Positions 54,412-64,000 of a stretch of DNA of 64,000 nucleotides are shown here, in pieces. The position numbers and the translations under genes are program-made. Positions within the stretch are counted from its first letter, which is position 1. Each line of letters starts with the position of its first letter. The notes beneath the pieces are model-generated. The model saw only the letters and a list, made by a program, of their open reading frames with translations. It was not told the DNA's origin and made no database searches. Source of the stretch: Lineus longissimus (lineage: Eukaryota > Nemertea > Pilidiophora > Heteronemertea > Lineidae); contig NC_088326.1 of the NCBI RefSeq assembly GCF_910592395.1, forward strand, positions 3,479,001 through 3,543,000. Reading direction: 5' to 3'.

Positions 54412-54600
54412 AAATTGGCTATCTTCTAATATCCAGGCACTGGGTAATGTTTGATTCAACATTAAATATATACACGTGGAAGCCAGAAGCGTGAATAGTT
54501 TCGACGTAGGCCTACTGTTAGGTGGGAGAGACTCCTATTGGCGACTTCATGTACCTTAATCTCGCCAACCTAGGTGATGCCTAGGAGTCCCTTTTAAGGC
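54412..54600 (+). repeat. TTAA family E, diverged copy
   Basis: Keeps ggttaaattggctat, gcgtgaatagtttcgacgta, gagagactcctattggcgac and a right end aggagtcccttttaagg. Old and mutated. Confidence 0.55.
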
Positions 54601-55455
54601 AAGAAATTATTTTTTTGGGGCCAGAACTAGGATAGTACGTCTGGCAAAAAATTATTTTCTCTTGCCCTATTAGCACTTTTGGCCTCAAATCCCTGTGACA
54701 TTTAATGAACCTCTATATATAAGTAGATGAGTGAAGGGTCCTTTTGCATCCCACTTCAGTAAAGCTCACTAAAGTTTCATCCCCTAATCCAGACTTTCTC
54801 AACAAAGCCTATCGAGGCCTATAATTTTGTCATTAATAATAATCGTAATTTGATACCTACCAATTATATTGTTGCCGGGTTCCGCTATTCCAGACACAAA
54901 AGGCGCGAGAAAACTAGGTCATGAAATTGCCGTCACACGTGTTGTCCTATACGTTGGCTTACAGCGGGGCTTAGAGCTTAGATAGAGAGCATCGTTATTT
55001 GCCAACAAGTTGTATAAGCAAACAAACAATCTCTACTTCAGAGCATAAATATATCCCATTCACCAAAAAGAGATAGTTGGCTGAAATGGCAAAGGCGAAT
55101 TCGCATTCGGCCGACATGGATGACCTATATCTCAGTTATCCGGGTTTTTCAAATTGCTACTTAATTGGTATCACTTATCCATCCATGTCCCCAGGTTAGC
55201 CATTTCAATAGGATTGTGGAAAATGGTAACTCGAGCAGACGACATAATAAGCTGTTAGATATGTATGATAGTGTAACAGATAACGTCCTACCATATTGTT
55301 CAGGGATTTATGACTAGAGAGACATAGACCTTCGATTACGATCCTACAACTGATGTTTATTTTATTCCTTCGGACAAAGACAACCACCTGGAAGACTCCT
55401 GCATATGTGGCGCCAAAAAGAATTGGTGAAATTTCAAAGTTTTTTTGAAAGAAAA
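54601..55455. other. No gene recognised
   Basis: Unique-looking sequence; a 133-codon minus-strand ORF (55205-55606) starts in the foldback element and has no recognisable domain. Confidence 0.45.
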
Positions 55456-55675
55456 ATATACACTCCGGACACAGTGGATCGGCGTCGTCCGGTCGCCAGA
55501 AGAAGAGACGATCATGATTACGAAATGGACTGCCCCGGGAGTCTAGAAACATAAAGCTTGTGAAGGTAATGATGCGTACACTACTTAGACTCCCATGGCA
55601 GTCCATTGCGTCATCCTAATTGGATCTCGTTAGGAGGTACCGGGCCGGTCCACTGCGTCCGGAGCGTAACACTCA
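55456..55675 (+). mobile_element. Foldback element, ~220 bp
   Basis: The left arm contains cactccggacacagtggatc and gaaatggactgccccgggag then tcta; the right arm is the inverted equivalent (gactcccatggcagtccatt ... ggtccactgcgtccggagcg). Arms of about 95 bases with a mismatched middle. A third related end (actctgtccggagtgtagtg) lies at 55900-55919, so this may sit within a longer decayed element to about 55920. Confidence 0.6.
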
Positions 55676-55948
55676 TACGCATGGTTGAAAGAGATTTATG
55701 AGATGCGGACGTGACTGAAGAAAGACTTGCGTTTGTATGTCAACACCAATGCTTTAGGAGTGTACGAAGCGATGCCGTCCTGTCTCGGTCACAACCACCG
55801 CGACCGAGGACCAGATATTCTGGACTTTTAGACTTCCTGATGCGGCCCAATTTCCCTTCTTCCTGTGAGGGGACATCAGGGGAGGATGAGGCCGAAACCA
55901 CTCTGTCCGGAGTGTAGTGTCCTCAAGATTAGATCGATATTTCCCTCC

Positions 55949-56112
55949 ACAGAGTAGAACCTCATTATTCAGGACACCCTTGGGACTGTCAAATGAGGTC
56001 CTTAATAGAGAGGTGTCCTGATTAAAGAGCCTGTCAGATTGAAATAGAATGACCACTTCTACACTAAAATCAGTGTCCTTAATAGAGAAGGTGTTCTGCT
56101 TAACAGGGGTAT
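55949..56112 (-). mobile_element. MITE family A, copy
   Basis: cagagtagaacctcattatt at the left, internal cttaatagagaggtgtcctg; the right end is degraded near aacaggggtata. Confidence 0.65.
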
Positions 56113-57925
56113 ATCCGCATAGCCTGGGGGTCGCAGCAAGGAGGTCAATAGTCGTCTCTTGTCATTCTCCTAACTTTGACACGGTCTTGTTCAACTCCGT
56201 AAAGACACACAGCAACGACTCTATGGACACTAAAAGCGGCCGAGGCGGCTACTGTTCGACTTTGCAGCATCTAACAAGACCAGGCCTTTCCTTTGATTTA
56301 CAATCATCTTAAGCTTAGAGTTTATGAGCTTTTTTATGTGTACCCTGTCTTCAACGTATTTTCTGTCGGAGTCAAAATGCCTGTGGTGATCTGGGGCTCA
56401 GATTACATGTTTGCGCCAAAATCAGATACCCACGACCCCCACATGGCCGGTGGTAGGCGGTCCTTCAGTAAATATTTTCAGCTGCTATATATGTAATGAA
56501 AAAATGAAGGTTATTGCATCTTTCTTTTATGACTTCACAGTTAAAACATAAAGAGTAGCAACTGAGCTAATTTTCCTGCCATGGTGCCAATTAGCAACCG
56601 TTGGCTAATCGGAAACAACTTTCTGCCACTCTAAAAAGGTCATCTAAATATTGACTGTAAAAACATAAACGCATTTTGTCATTCAGTGGACTCGTGCAGG
56701 AGGTTTTCCTCAGATGTGTCATGGCAGGAAATACTTAAGCAAGCGTTTTCCTTTCTTTTTATAAGATAAACACGATAACTCAATCCTGAGCGCTTTTTCA
56801 TCGCTCTAATCTCAAAATAATCAGCGTTTTACATTCATTCCGGTTTTTATCTCAACCCCGACAACGCCCACGTAAAACGTCATCGATTTACGTGTAGCAG
56901 GTGCCCGGATGCTAATGTAAAATTTTCTAAAGCTGGCGCGTACTGGCTTCTTTTGGACTCGATTTTATTGGAAAGCTTACATTTTGGTGGGTATTTATTG
57001 ATGATTTAGAGCGTAGATAACGTGTCCTTTCATGGGCGAGTGATTTTGATATTTTGTATGCGCGTGTTTTATTGTAATCGTCTTTCAAACGTGTGTACAT
57101 TCTGCAGGCAAATGCATTGTGCTTGTATTGTTTTCGTATTTTTGTACGCGAATGCATTTGTACACACTAAAAAATGTACTACTCGCACATAAATCATGAT
57201 CCTGCTGATATTAGATCACTGATGGAATCAGATCGTGTTGATCTGCTTTTTACCCCATCGGTATGCAATCATTAAATCATTCATTTATATATGATAATTT
57301 CATCGTTCTTTGACACTGACACAGTGTCATGATTGTGGCTGTCGAATTGAATCCCCAAATTTCTGGCACACCAGGCTTAAAAGCCCATAGCCATAGGCCT
57401 AGGCCTGCATGACATTTATGACGTAACTTTGTGTACGACGTTGTCGTTGGAATCCAAGACAGCGCTACGCATTATGATGTCAAAACGTCCAGCATGCACC
57501 GTCCTCCTGGATTGATATTAATATAAGTACTTGTCTCTTTCATTTCAACCCATGTTCGGGGCATGGGTTTCTCACTAACTGAGTAACTCATTCTGCAGTA
57601 ATTTGCTCAGGTAGACTTCTGTACTACTACATGTACAGGCAAAAGGTGTATACTAATGTACCATGCCAGCCTAGCCCGTTGAACATTCCTGAATTGAGAG
57701 CCTGTCAGAAGTGGCAAAGATAAGATTTGATTTATAAAGGCAAATGGACCAGCCAGCCTGACTATTTCTGAGAATATTTGCCGCCAATATGTTCCCGGTC
57801 ATTCCATTTGTGGCCTTAGATGTGCGAAAACAATGTCTCGTTTCGACACTCCATTTGTGAGTTCCGAGCAAACTGGCCATCCATCCTGCCTTTGGCTCTT
57901 TCTGAGAATAAGTTCAGCCAACATA
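56113..57925. other. No gene recognised
   Basis: No supported gene. The short ORFs at 56049-57157 and 57671-57880 show no domains. Confidence 0.5.
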
Positions 57926-58279
57926 TACTCGAGATTCACAAATCCAAGACCGGTTATAATGATATTAGGCACATGGTCATGCAATGCCATTCAACATGTT
58001 TATTTTGTATAGACAATTAGTTGGTCTCACAAGTTGTCTGGTGGTCATGACATTGTATAGTACCCCCAGGACCAGGTATATGGCACGGCTTAACCCGCCG
58101 GCCATGAGGGAATTCCTTTATGGCCCAGTGGTTGATGCGTTGGCCCCAGAGTGGAAGTTAAGTAACGTTGAGCGCGGTCAACCTTTGGATCGGTTACTGG
58201 CGCGTACAATACAGACAACATGTTCCATTTGATTTCCTAGTAGTTTATCAACCGGTCTTAGATTGGTGAAGCTAGAGTA
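57926..58279 (+). mobile_element. MITE family C copy with a ~150 bp insertion
   Basis: Ends TACTCGAGATTCACAAATCC and, inward from the right, TACTCTAGCTTCACCAATCT; both continue to aagaccggtt. Interior tagacaattagttggtctca and cctagtagtttatcaacc match 33445. Relative to that copy an extra block (about 58065-58215) is present; it includes a pol III-like module. Confidence 0.65.
58115..58205 (+). repeat. tRNA/5S rRNA-like pol III module (SINE remnant?)
   Basis: tatggcccagtggttgatgc resembles a tRNA-type A box; the next part, gaagttaagtaacgttgagc then gcggtcaacctttggatcgg, follows the internal promoter of 5S rRNA (AAGCTAAGCAGGGTCGGGCC ... TTGGATGGG) in order and spacing. Reads as a 5S-derived (SINE3-like) or chimeric SINE head inserted in the MITE. 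Too diverged to be a 5S gene. Confidence 0.4.
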
Positions 58280-58714
58280 TGTACTCCAGATCAGTCCGTG
58301 TTCAGAACCTTTGGTCAGCTTAGTCTTCAAAATGAACAGCTCTTTTGTTTGAGAGTGTGATCACCTCCATGACTCACCCCAGCCCACTTTTTACATTCTG
58401 TGAAAAGAGTTGTAAAACTGTTGTTTTTTAGTCCAATGACAAACACCCCAGGTATTGTGAATAGTCTGTGAAATGTCTCGTTTTTTCATTGGATTGGTGA
58501 TTTGACATGAAATTTTATATATTTCCCGTTGAACAACTTTTATGCTATGCAAACAAATTTCAAATTCAAATTTCAAATTCCTTTGAATTCCGTTTCACTT
58601 GACCTAAACTCATAACCTGGTTGGGTTTATTTGCTCAAGGTTTTAGCATGCATTGTCTCCTCAGGTAGGGATGAGGACTTGATAAGGATGCTTTAAATAG
58701 TACGTCTACTGGGT
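58280..58714. other. No gene recognised
   Basis: Nothing supported; a caaatttcaaattcaaattt run lies at 58553-58578. Confidence 0.5.
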
Positions 58715-58907
58715 TACAGTACCAGAACCTCTCTTTTAAGGACACCATGGGGAATATGCTGTTCTTACGTGTTGTTTATTAGAGGTATCCTGATTATAGA
58801 GGTCAATTGCAATGGAAATGACTACTGGGGATGGTACCAAATGCAGTGTCCATAACAGAGAGGGTGTCCTTAAGAGAGAGGTGTCCGCTAAGGGAGGTTC
58901 CACTGTA
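58715..58907 (-). mobile_element. MITE family A, copy
   Basis: Starts TACAGTACCAGAACCTCT (slightly mutated), ends gggaggttccactgTA. Confidence 0.7.
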
Positions 58908-59125
58908 CTGTCAATATTCTGTGAGGTGTATTCCAGCTAGTCCATGTGAGATGATGAATGCTTCTCACTGGGGACTGCATCCTTTCAGAGAAGTCCATCT
59001 GGTCACCTTGAACATGGGTGACTAAGCCTGGGTCATAGGTAGTTGCTGCAGCTCACTAATGAATCAATAATGCTGCAAAAAATATCCGACGCCCTAGTTC
59101 ACTTATATGGAGTATGGATACATTA

Positions 59126-59330
59126 TTAAAGGGGGACTATAGCCTGGAACAGAGGGGCTAATTTGGCTATTTTGAGGTAACTAATATGTACACAGTAAGG
59201 GCCCTAGATCATGTCAGATTCAGCACTAAATACATTCCTCGTACAAGCGTGAATCATTTCGACGTACTGTGAGATGTGAGAGACCCCTATTGGCGACTTT
59301 GTGTAACTTTGAACTGTGCCAAAAATGCTA
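59126..59330 (+). mobile_element. TTAA family E, copy lacking its right end
   Basis: Starts TTAAAGGGGGACTATAGCCT and matches the complete copy at 39472 through gagacccctattggcgactt; the right terminus is lost. Confidence 0.65.
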
Positions 59331-60194
59331 ACATGATCTGTACAATGTTTTCACGCCATGTCCAAGTCTTGATTCTGTTCTATGAACTGTCACTACAGTC
59401 CCCTCTATCTCCACAGCCCATTTGCTCATATCACATTGAGAGGTTTCCTTGTTTCCATGGGTTACCACTACTAAATGTATTATGGTAGAATCCGTTGATT
59501 TATCGTAATTTTTTCATTCTCCACTGAAATCTGATAACTAAGTGCAGACTCAGCTGTAGCTCGTTCCCACAATGAACTGAGACCAGGTTTCACAATCTGG
59601 CGTATTGAGCTTTCATTTTAGACAGTTGGGTTCAGTGACTCATTGCATGTACAACTGTACAGAGACTCATAATCTGATAATTTCTGGATCAATTTCCTGA
59701 AAAAAACACGCCACATTAGTCATCTTAAAAATATTTTCAGATAATTCGTCAATAATTTCATGAATTTCCGAAAGTAGGAATAGGATATTGAAATTTAGTT
59801 TTAAAACAAAGTCCTATCGAATAGGCCCTACATGTCATATGAATTACATGTTGTGCAATGTTTTACATGTACATGTAGAATTCTGATTGGACTCCCCCGC
59901 CTGAGACCGGCTCTGTTATCGATCCAGTGTGGGCTGTCGGTGATTTATGTTGATTGACCAGGTTTTATCGGCTTGATAAGAAATAATGGACATAAAACAC
60001 TGACCTGCTGTGACATGTACATGATATAGTCAGTGCACTGGCAGTGTACAAATGTGCACGGAGACCCATTTTTAATACTCAACGCTTTATGGGGAACATT
60101 CCTTGTTTGCAGAAGTCATTGTTCAAACTTAAGAACATCATTCAATCTGACCATGTGATGACCTGGTCAGGAGGTCAAGTCAGCTTTTGGTCAA
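59331..60194. other. No gene recognised
   Basis: Nothing supported. Confidence 0.5.
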
Positions 60195-60275
60195 CATGGC
60201 CTGGCAGAAGACGGAGTCACCAGGCCAATAAACCCAATTGGTGCCTCACTGTAGTGGCATGTGAAAAAGCTCATC
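60195..60275 (+). repeat. SINE family 2 fragment
   Basis: agacggagtcaccaggccaa then taaacccaattggtgcc and tagtggcatgtgaaaaagct match the middle of the SINE at 21890 (about 22150-22210). Confidence 0.55.
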
Positions 60276-61549
60276 CAGTCTTGGACTCACCACCTGAATC
60301 TGCTGTATGTACATAATGTACATCCTTATACATTTCAATATGTGCTCTATGTACTTATTATGAGAGCCCGAGTGAAGTACAAAATTGGCTGAAAATGGAA
60401 ATTGATGATGGTTCAAAAGTGAATTCCCATGTTATTATCTGGCAATATAATATCATTATAACATTAGAATGGACCGAGATGTGACGAATTGATGTGTTCA
60501 TATTATCATGATAATCATGCAATCTCGGATTGGCTAACTTCGAGTACATGTAATTGACTGGGAGACTATGACAATAGATATTAGTGAGTATCTGTGTCAG
60601 GGACTTCATGGGAGCCTGTCCTTTTATTCATTCATGTGCATATGTTGAGCTGCTTGGACCTCACGGCCTATCGCTTTTCTGGTTCCCCCTGGATCACCTA
60701 GGCATCCCAACCAGCGTTCACCACAAGACCATTTGTCAGGGCATCCCACCCTGCCTTGGAAGAGAAAACCCACCTTGCTCTAGAATTTAGTAAACTGGGC
60801 CAGACGAAATTGCTGGCCACCCTACCTTCTGTTTCTCACTGGCTAGGAGCTTCTTGAATATCAAGGGTACCACCCAGCCTTGAGAAAACCCTGTGAAGAA
60901 CTCTGCCCTACTGGCTGCTTACAAATATGTCGTTGGAAAGCCTTGATTTCAATCCCTGCCTTTCAAGACCACAGTTGAATCGCTTAGTCTATTCAAAGGG
61001 CTCTCTGGCTCTCCTCAATGCTCGTCGAGATTGCAGGCATAATTACTGATAATCAAGTAGCGTACACTCAAACTTGTGCATGATATCACAAATTTACATC
61101 AATGGATAGGGCCCGTCCAGCCACGAACAAGTGTGGGCCCGAGGGAACAGTCCTAACCTGACCCTCACCGTCCACCCCTCCAATGAGAGCTTTTGAGATC
61201 ACAATCTCGTGCGATGTCGCAATTTCATGATGGAATGTGACTCATAAAACGCTGTGTATTGTCAAGGACGTTTTATTTGATGAATCGGCCTGTCGAAATA
61301 AACTCCCTCCATCGAGTTGGATCATGTTTCGTTTAAGGGGAAATCGTTTCGTTTGATGTTGTTAGTCAGAGGACCTGATATGTTAGGAAGCCATGTTGTT
61401 TCCGAAATCTTGCGGGTTTGTGCAATCATGAGTGTGGGATTGCAATCATGAGTGAGATGGATGGCAGTCAGAGTACAGAGGCTATAGATTGTATAAGACG
61501 TAGGGTGCTGTCAAGGGTTGAGCAGAGGCACCACTAATTTGGCCCGAAC
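60276..61549. other. No gene recognised
   Basis: A small duplication gcaatcatgagtg...gcaatcatgagtg is at 61423-61453. No gene seen. Confidence 0.5.
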
Positions 61550-61785
61550 TTGAAATCCTGAAGCATTTAGAACTCTTTCAGAACAGCGTGGATGTCAATT
61601 TCACTGGTTGTAACCAGCTTTAGGCTGTAGGCTTTAGGCTGGTTACTGGAAGGTTGGAATCCGTTCTTTGTTTTCAAGAGAACAGACTCCCACCTTTAGA
61701 AATAAAATCAACATTCACTCTATTTTGTTGGAGTTCCAATTGCTTGAGGATTTTAAGTTCAGGTTCCAGCCAAAATGGTGGTCCC
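61550..61785 (+). mobile_element. Foldback family G element
   Basis: Left aacttgaaatcctgaagcat then ttagaactct...gtggatgtcaattt; the right end inverted reads aacttaaaatcctcaagcaa then ttggaactcc...gtgaatgttgattt. Arms about 57 bases or more, diverged. Single arms recur at 63770 and 11235. Confidence 0.55.
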
Positions 61786-62649
61786 TATGTGGTGAACAGT
61801 ATTACTGGTGACAGTCAGAACTTCATGTAGGCTCCTCTAAGCCAAGCTTTTCTCGCTCTCAGATCACCTCTTTCACGGTAACAGCCCATTGCCGTGTATG
61901 AATACATGATAAACGAGAGCTCGAGACATAGAGTTACGAGTTCTGTGGTACTGTGATGTCTCGTTCTGCGATCGGAAGTGGGCAATCATCCAATTTTGCC
62001 TCCCACACCAGTATGCCAGTAACCAACGATGACTAACTGTTGGTGGATGTGTATGGGAAGTGTATGGTCTACACGCACTGGACTAGATAAAACAATGGCT
62101 ACATGTTGGTTGCTGATTTCATTTGAGGAGTTGAACTGAGGTATTTTATCTCCCACGAGCAACCGTTTAGTTTATATAAACATTGCACAGATTACAGTTT
62201 TCCGTACAAATACATAGCTTCCTTCCAGTTCAATACAAATCGAATTTCAACTAATGTAGCTCTATTGTCTATTCAAATAAACAGTGGTATATTTGTTGAA
62301 CTGACTCAGCAACATCTTGTCTCATCTGACTATCATCAGTCTTAGATACAAATTGAATTTCAACTGTTTTCAGTGTTTGTGGAACTGTTGAGTTCGTAAG
62401 AGGGGTCCATGCACATTTGGGCTTATCAATCTTTCTCAGCTGCATAGTGGTTAGTATAAATGTTTCCTGAAGTTGGTGGCTTGCATTGGAACTAACTTTT
62501 TCCCCCTTGTCCGTCATCAAAGGCATTCAAGTGTGTTGGTCAACCATGACTATCTCCTTTGTCCCTCCACCATAAGGCCTAGTTTCCCCTTATGACATCA
62601 CTATTTCGGACACTCAGCGCCCCATTTCTAGAAACGTGTATACTGCGCT
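61786..62649. other. No gene recognised; one coding-like ORF
   Basis: The minus-strand ORF at 62269-62526 (85 codons, ...FILTTMQLRKIDKPKCAWTP...) has a protein-like composition but no recognised domain or splice boundary. Confidence 0.35.
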
Positions 62650-62810
62650 CAGAATTAGGATGTTGTTGGTTTGACTCTGGGAAATATCGCCGTTTCATCT
62701 CCAAGTCCTTGGGCAAGACACCTAATGGTGCTTCTCACCACCCAGGAGTATAAATTTATGTTAATGGGAACCAGGTTTGCCTGGGATGGACAAGCGTCAT
62801 GTTCACACAT
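62650..62810 (+). mobile_element. SINE fragment
   Basis: A B-box-like gttggtttgactctggga is followed by ccaagtccttgggcaagaca, cctaatggtgcttctc and caccacccaggagtataaat, then gggaacc. The order 'ccttgggcaagacac ... cacccag ... tataaat' is a common body of tRNA-derived SINEs in marine invertebrates. The A-box end is degraded. Confidence 0.5.
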
Positions 62811-63769
62811 GAAGGAAAGTTCTGCCCCTATTCCTTCGTCAGTTGATGCTGCAGAAGCTTGGCTATGATCCTTTCTGATGAGCTATCATTGCACACAGCG
62901 GATACATTATGAATAATTCCCGCTGCCAACAAGTCTCGCAGAAAATTACTGCCTCTTGTACAGTTTACAAATACTTTCCGCGCACAGAGTAATTTCGCAT
63001 ACAGAGAGCATCGCTAAGTGGCAATTTCATTGGAAAATGGTTTACCCTTGATAAAGTGTGTTATTCATGGTGTATGTTGTCAAGTGTTCTGGCGAGAAAA
63101 AACGATTAGATCGCCTTATTGCATGTACATTGTACTGGCGAGCGATTTTAGGGGTACTTCAGCAGTAAACCTGACGGGAGGTTACATGTGATTAGCGTGG
63201 TTGTTAATTAGGAAGTGCAATGTTGTGTACGGTAAATGTTCTTGTAAATGTGGCAGGCAAGCCAATTCTGGGGGTAAAAATCCCAAAATCATATATGATT
63301 GATATCAGATTACCTTCAGGGGGTTTGTGGGAAGTTCGGAACTGATTGGAGAGCACTCGATGTCATTCGTGTGTGTTGGGGTCAGAAGCCCCCCCCCCCC
63401 ATCACTTGGCCATGAGCTGCCGTCATGAAGCAATGATGATGTTTGACCACAATATTTACTCCAATCCTGATTCATAGTTTCTGCATAGCCTCTTACTTAT
63501 GATATCCTCCAGGAAGTTCAAAGTGCATTGCCCCTGGCACCATTCGATTTTCCTTGACTGTTAGAGTGAGCGATGATCTGAAGAAGCGGAAAGGGAAGTC
63601 GGGTCAGGAAATATTCTCCAAGGAGTCACTCGGTGTGGTGTGAGTAGGCGATGATGTATTATGATCCAGTGATAGGCCTACATGCAGAGCATACTAGGCC
63701 CATTTGTCTGTTCTGCACTGTACATCCTGATATGCTACATGTCTGAGTGTGTTTTAAGGGTCGACCGAA
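62811..63769. other. No gene recognised
   Basis: C-run at 63390-63400. Nothing else supported. Confidence 0.5.
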
Positions 63770-63870
63770 GGCTCCACCACTTAGGCCAAAAGTTGAAATC
63801 ATGAAGCAATAGGAATTCCTTCAAAATGAAAAGATTGCCAATTTCAAGGGTAGTCTGAAGTCCTTCAAAA
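63770..63870 (+). repeat. Foldback family G, single arm
   Basis: aaagttgaaatcatgaagca then ataggaattccttcaaaatg and ccaatttcaagggtag resemble the left arm at 61550 and the copy at 11235. Confidence 0.45.
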
Positions 63871-64000
63871 TGGTTAAATCTGATGGCTGTGCTACCCCTT
63901 GCCATGGCTGGATTCCGACGAATCATTCCTGAACTTGCAGTGATAAATTTTGTTGCAGGCTTTTCGGGGTGGTTTGCAAGGGTTAAGCTACTCTCCATAC

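Noticed and set aside
58115-58205. Functional 5S rRNA gene
   Set aside because: Only the internal-promoter part resembles 5S, with many mismatches, and it is embedded in a MITE.
57984-58232. Protein-coding ORF of 82 codons (ends QPLDRLLARTIQTTCSI)
   Set aside because: It overlaps the MITE interior and the pol III-like module; coding-like appearance is likely chance.

Overview
The window is eukaryotic genomic DNA, most likely from a marine invertebrate. I cannot name the species; the transposon and SINE families would fit a lophotrochozoan such as a brachiopod, nemertean or mollusc, but that is inference. The signs are AT-rich, gene-poor sequence, GT-AG splice-like signals, AATAAA poly(A) signals, many short non-autonomous transposons, tRNA-derived SINEs with LINE-type tails, LINE and Penelope remnants, and many microsatellites and minisatellites. 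No bacterial operon, CRISPR array or complete viral genome is visible.

The only clear protein-coding genes are three tandem, same-strand UDP-glycosyltransferase genes at 46.9-52.8 kb (521, 520 and 520 residues), each with an uninterrupted coding sequence. Each has a signal peptide, the UGT N-terminal catalytic His/Asp, a UGT signature with an unusual HGGNNGQNE core, one C-terminal membrane span and a KxKxx ER-retrieval tail. Genes 1 and 2 each have an upstream segment that looks like a noncoding first exon with a splice donor, then an intron holding a minisatellite, then a splice acceptor just before the ATG. Gene 3 has the acceptor but no upstream exon: its acceptor ends 49 nt after gene 2's poly(A) signal. 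This suggests operon-like, trans-spliced or exon-sharing expression. Gene 3 is a mosaic, its 5' part like gene 2 and its 3' part like gene 1.

The remainder is a dense graveyard of small mobile elements. I could group them into: a pogo/Tigger-like MITE with TA target sites (family A, eleven copies and a fragment); several TTAA-flanked families whose ends start TTAAAGGG or TTAAAGTG (B, D, E, F); a TA-flanked MITE with CTCTAGTTTCACC-type ends (C); foldback elements (G and others); a 1.17 kb repeat present twice and nearly identical, built of three internal ~300 bp units and ending in a (GAC)n tract and a hairpin; tRNA-derived SINEs; a LINE 3' end sharing its tail with one SINE; a Jockey-like LINE tail; and a Penelope GIY-YIG remnant.

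The most striking item is a 389 bp miniature LTR retroelement (TRIM) at 38259-38647. It has TG...CA LTRs, a primer-binding site matching tRNA-Lys and a purine-rich tract, and its LTR carries a tRNA-like sequence with both pol III promoter boxes. It is inserted in a SINE and flanked by a 4 bp target duplication, and a paralogous SINE copy in the same window serves as an empty site.
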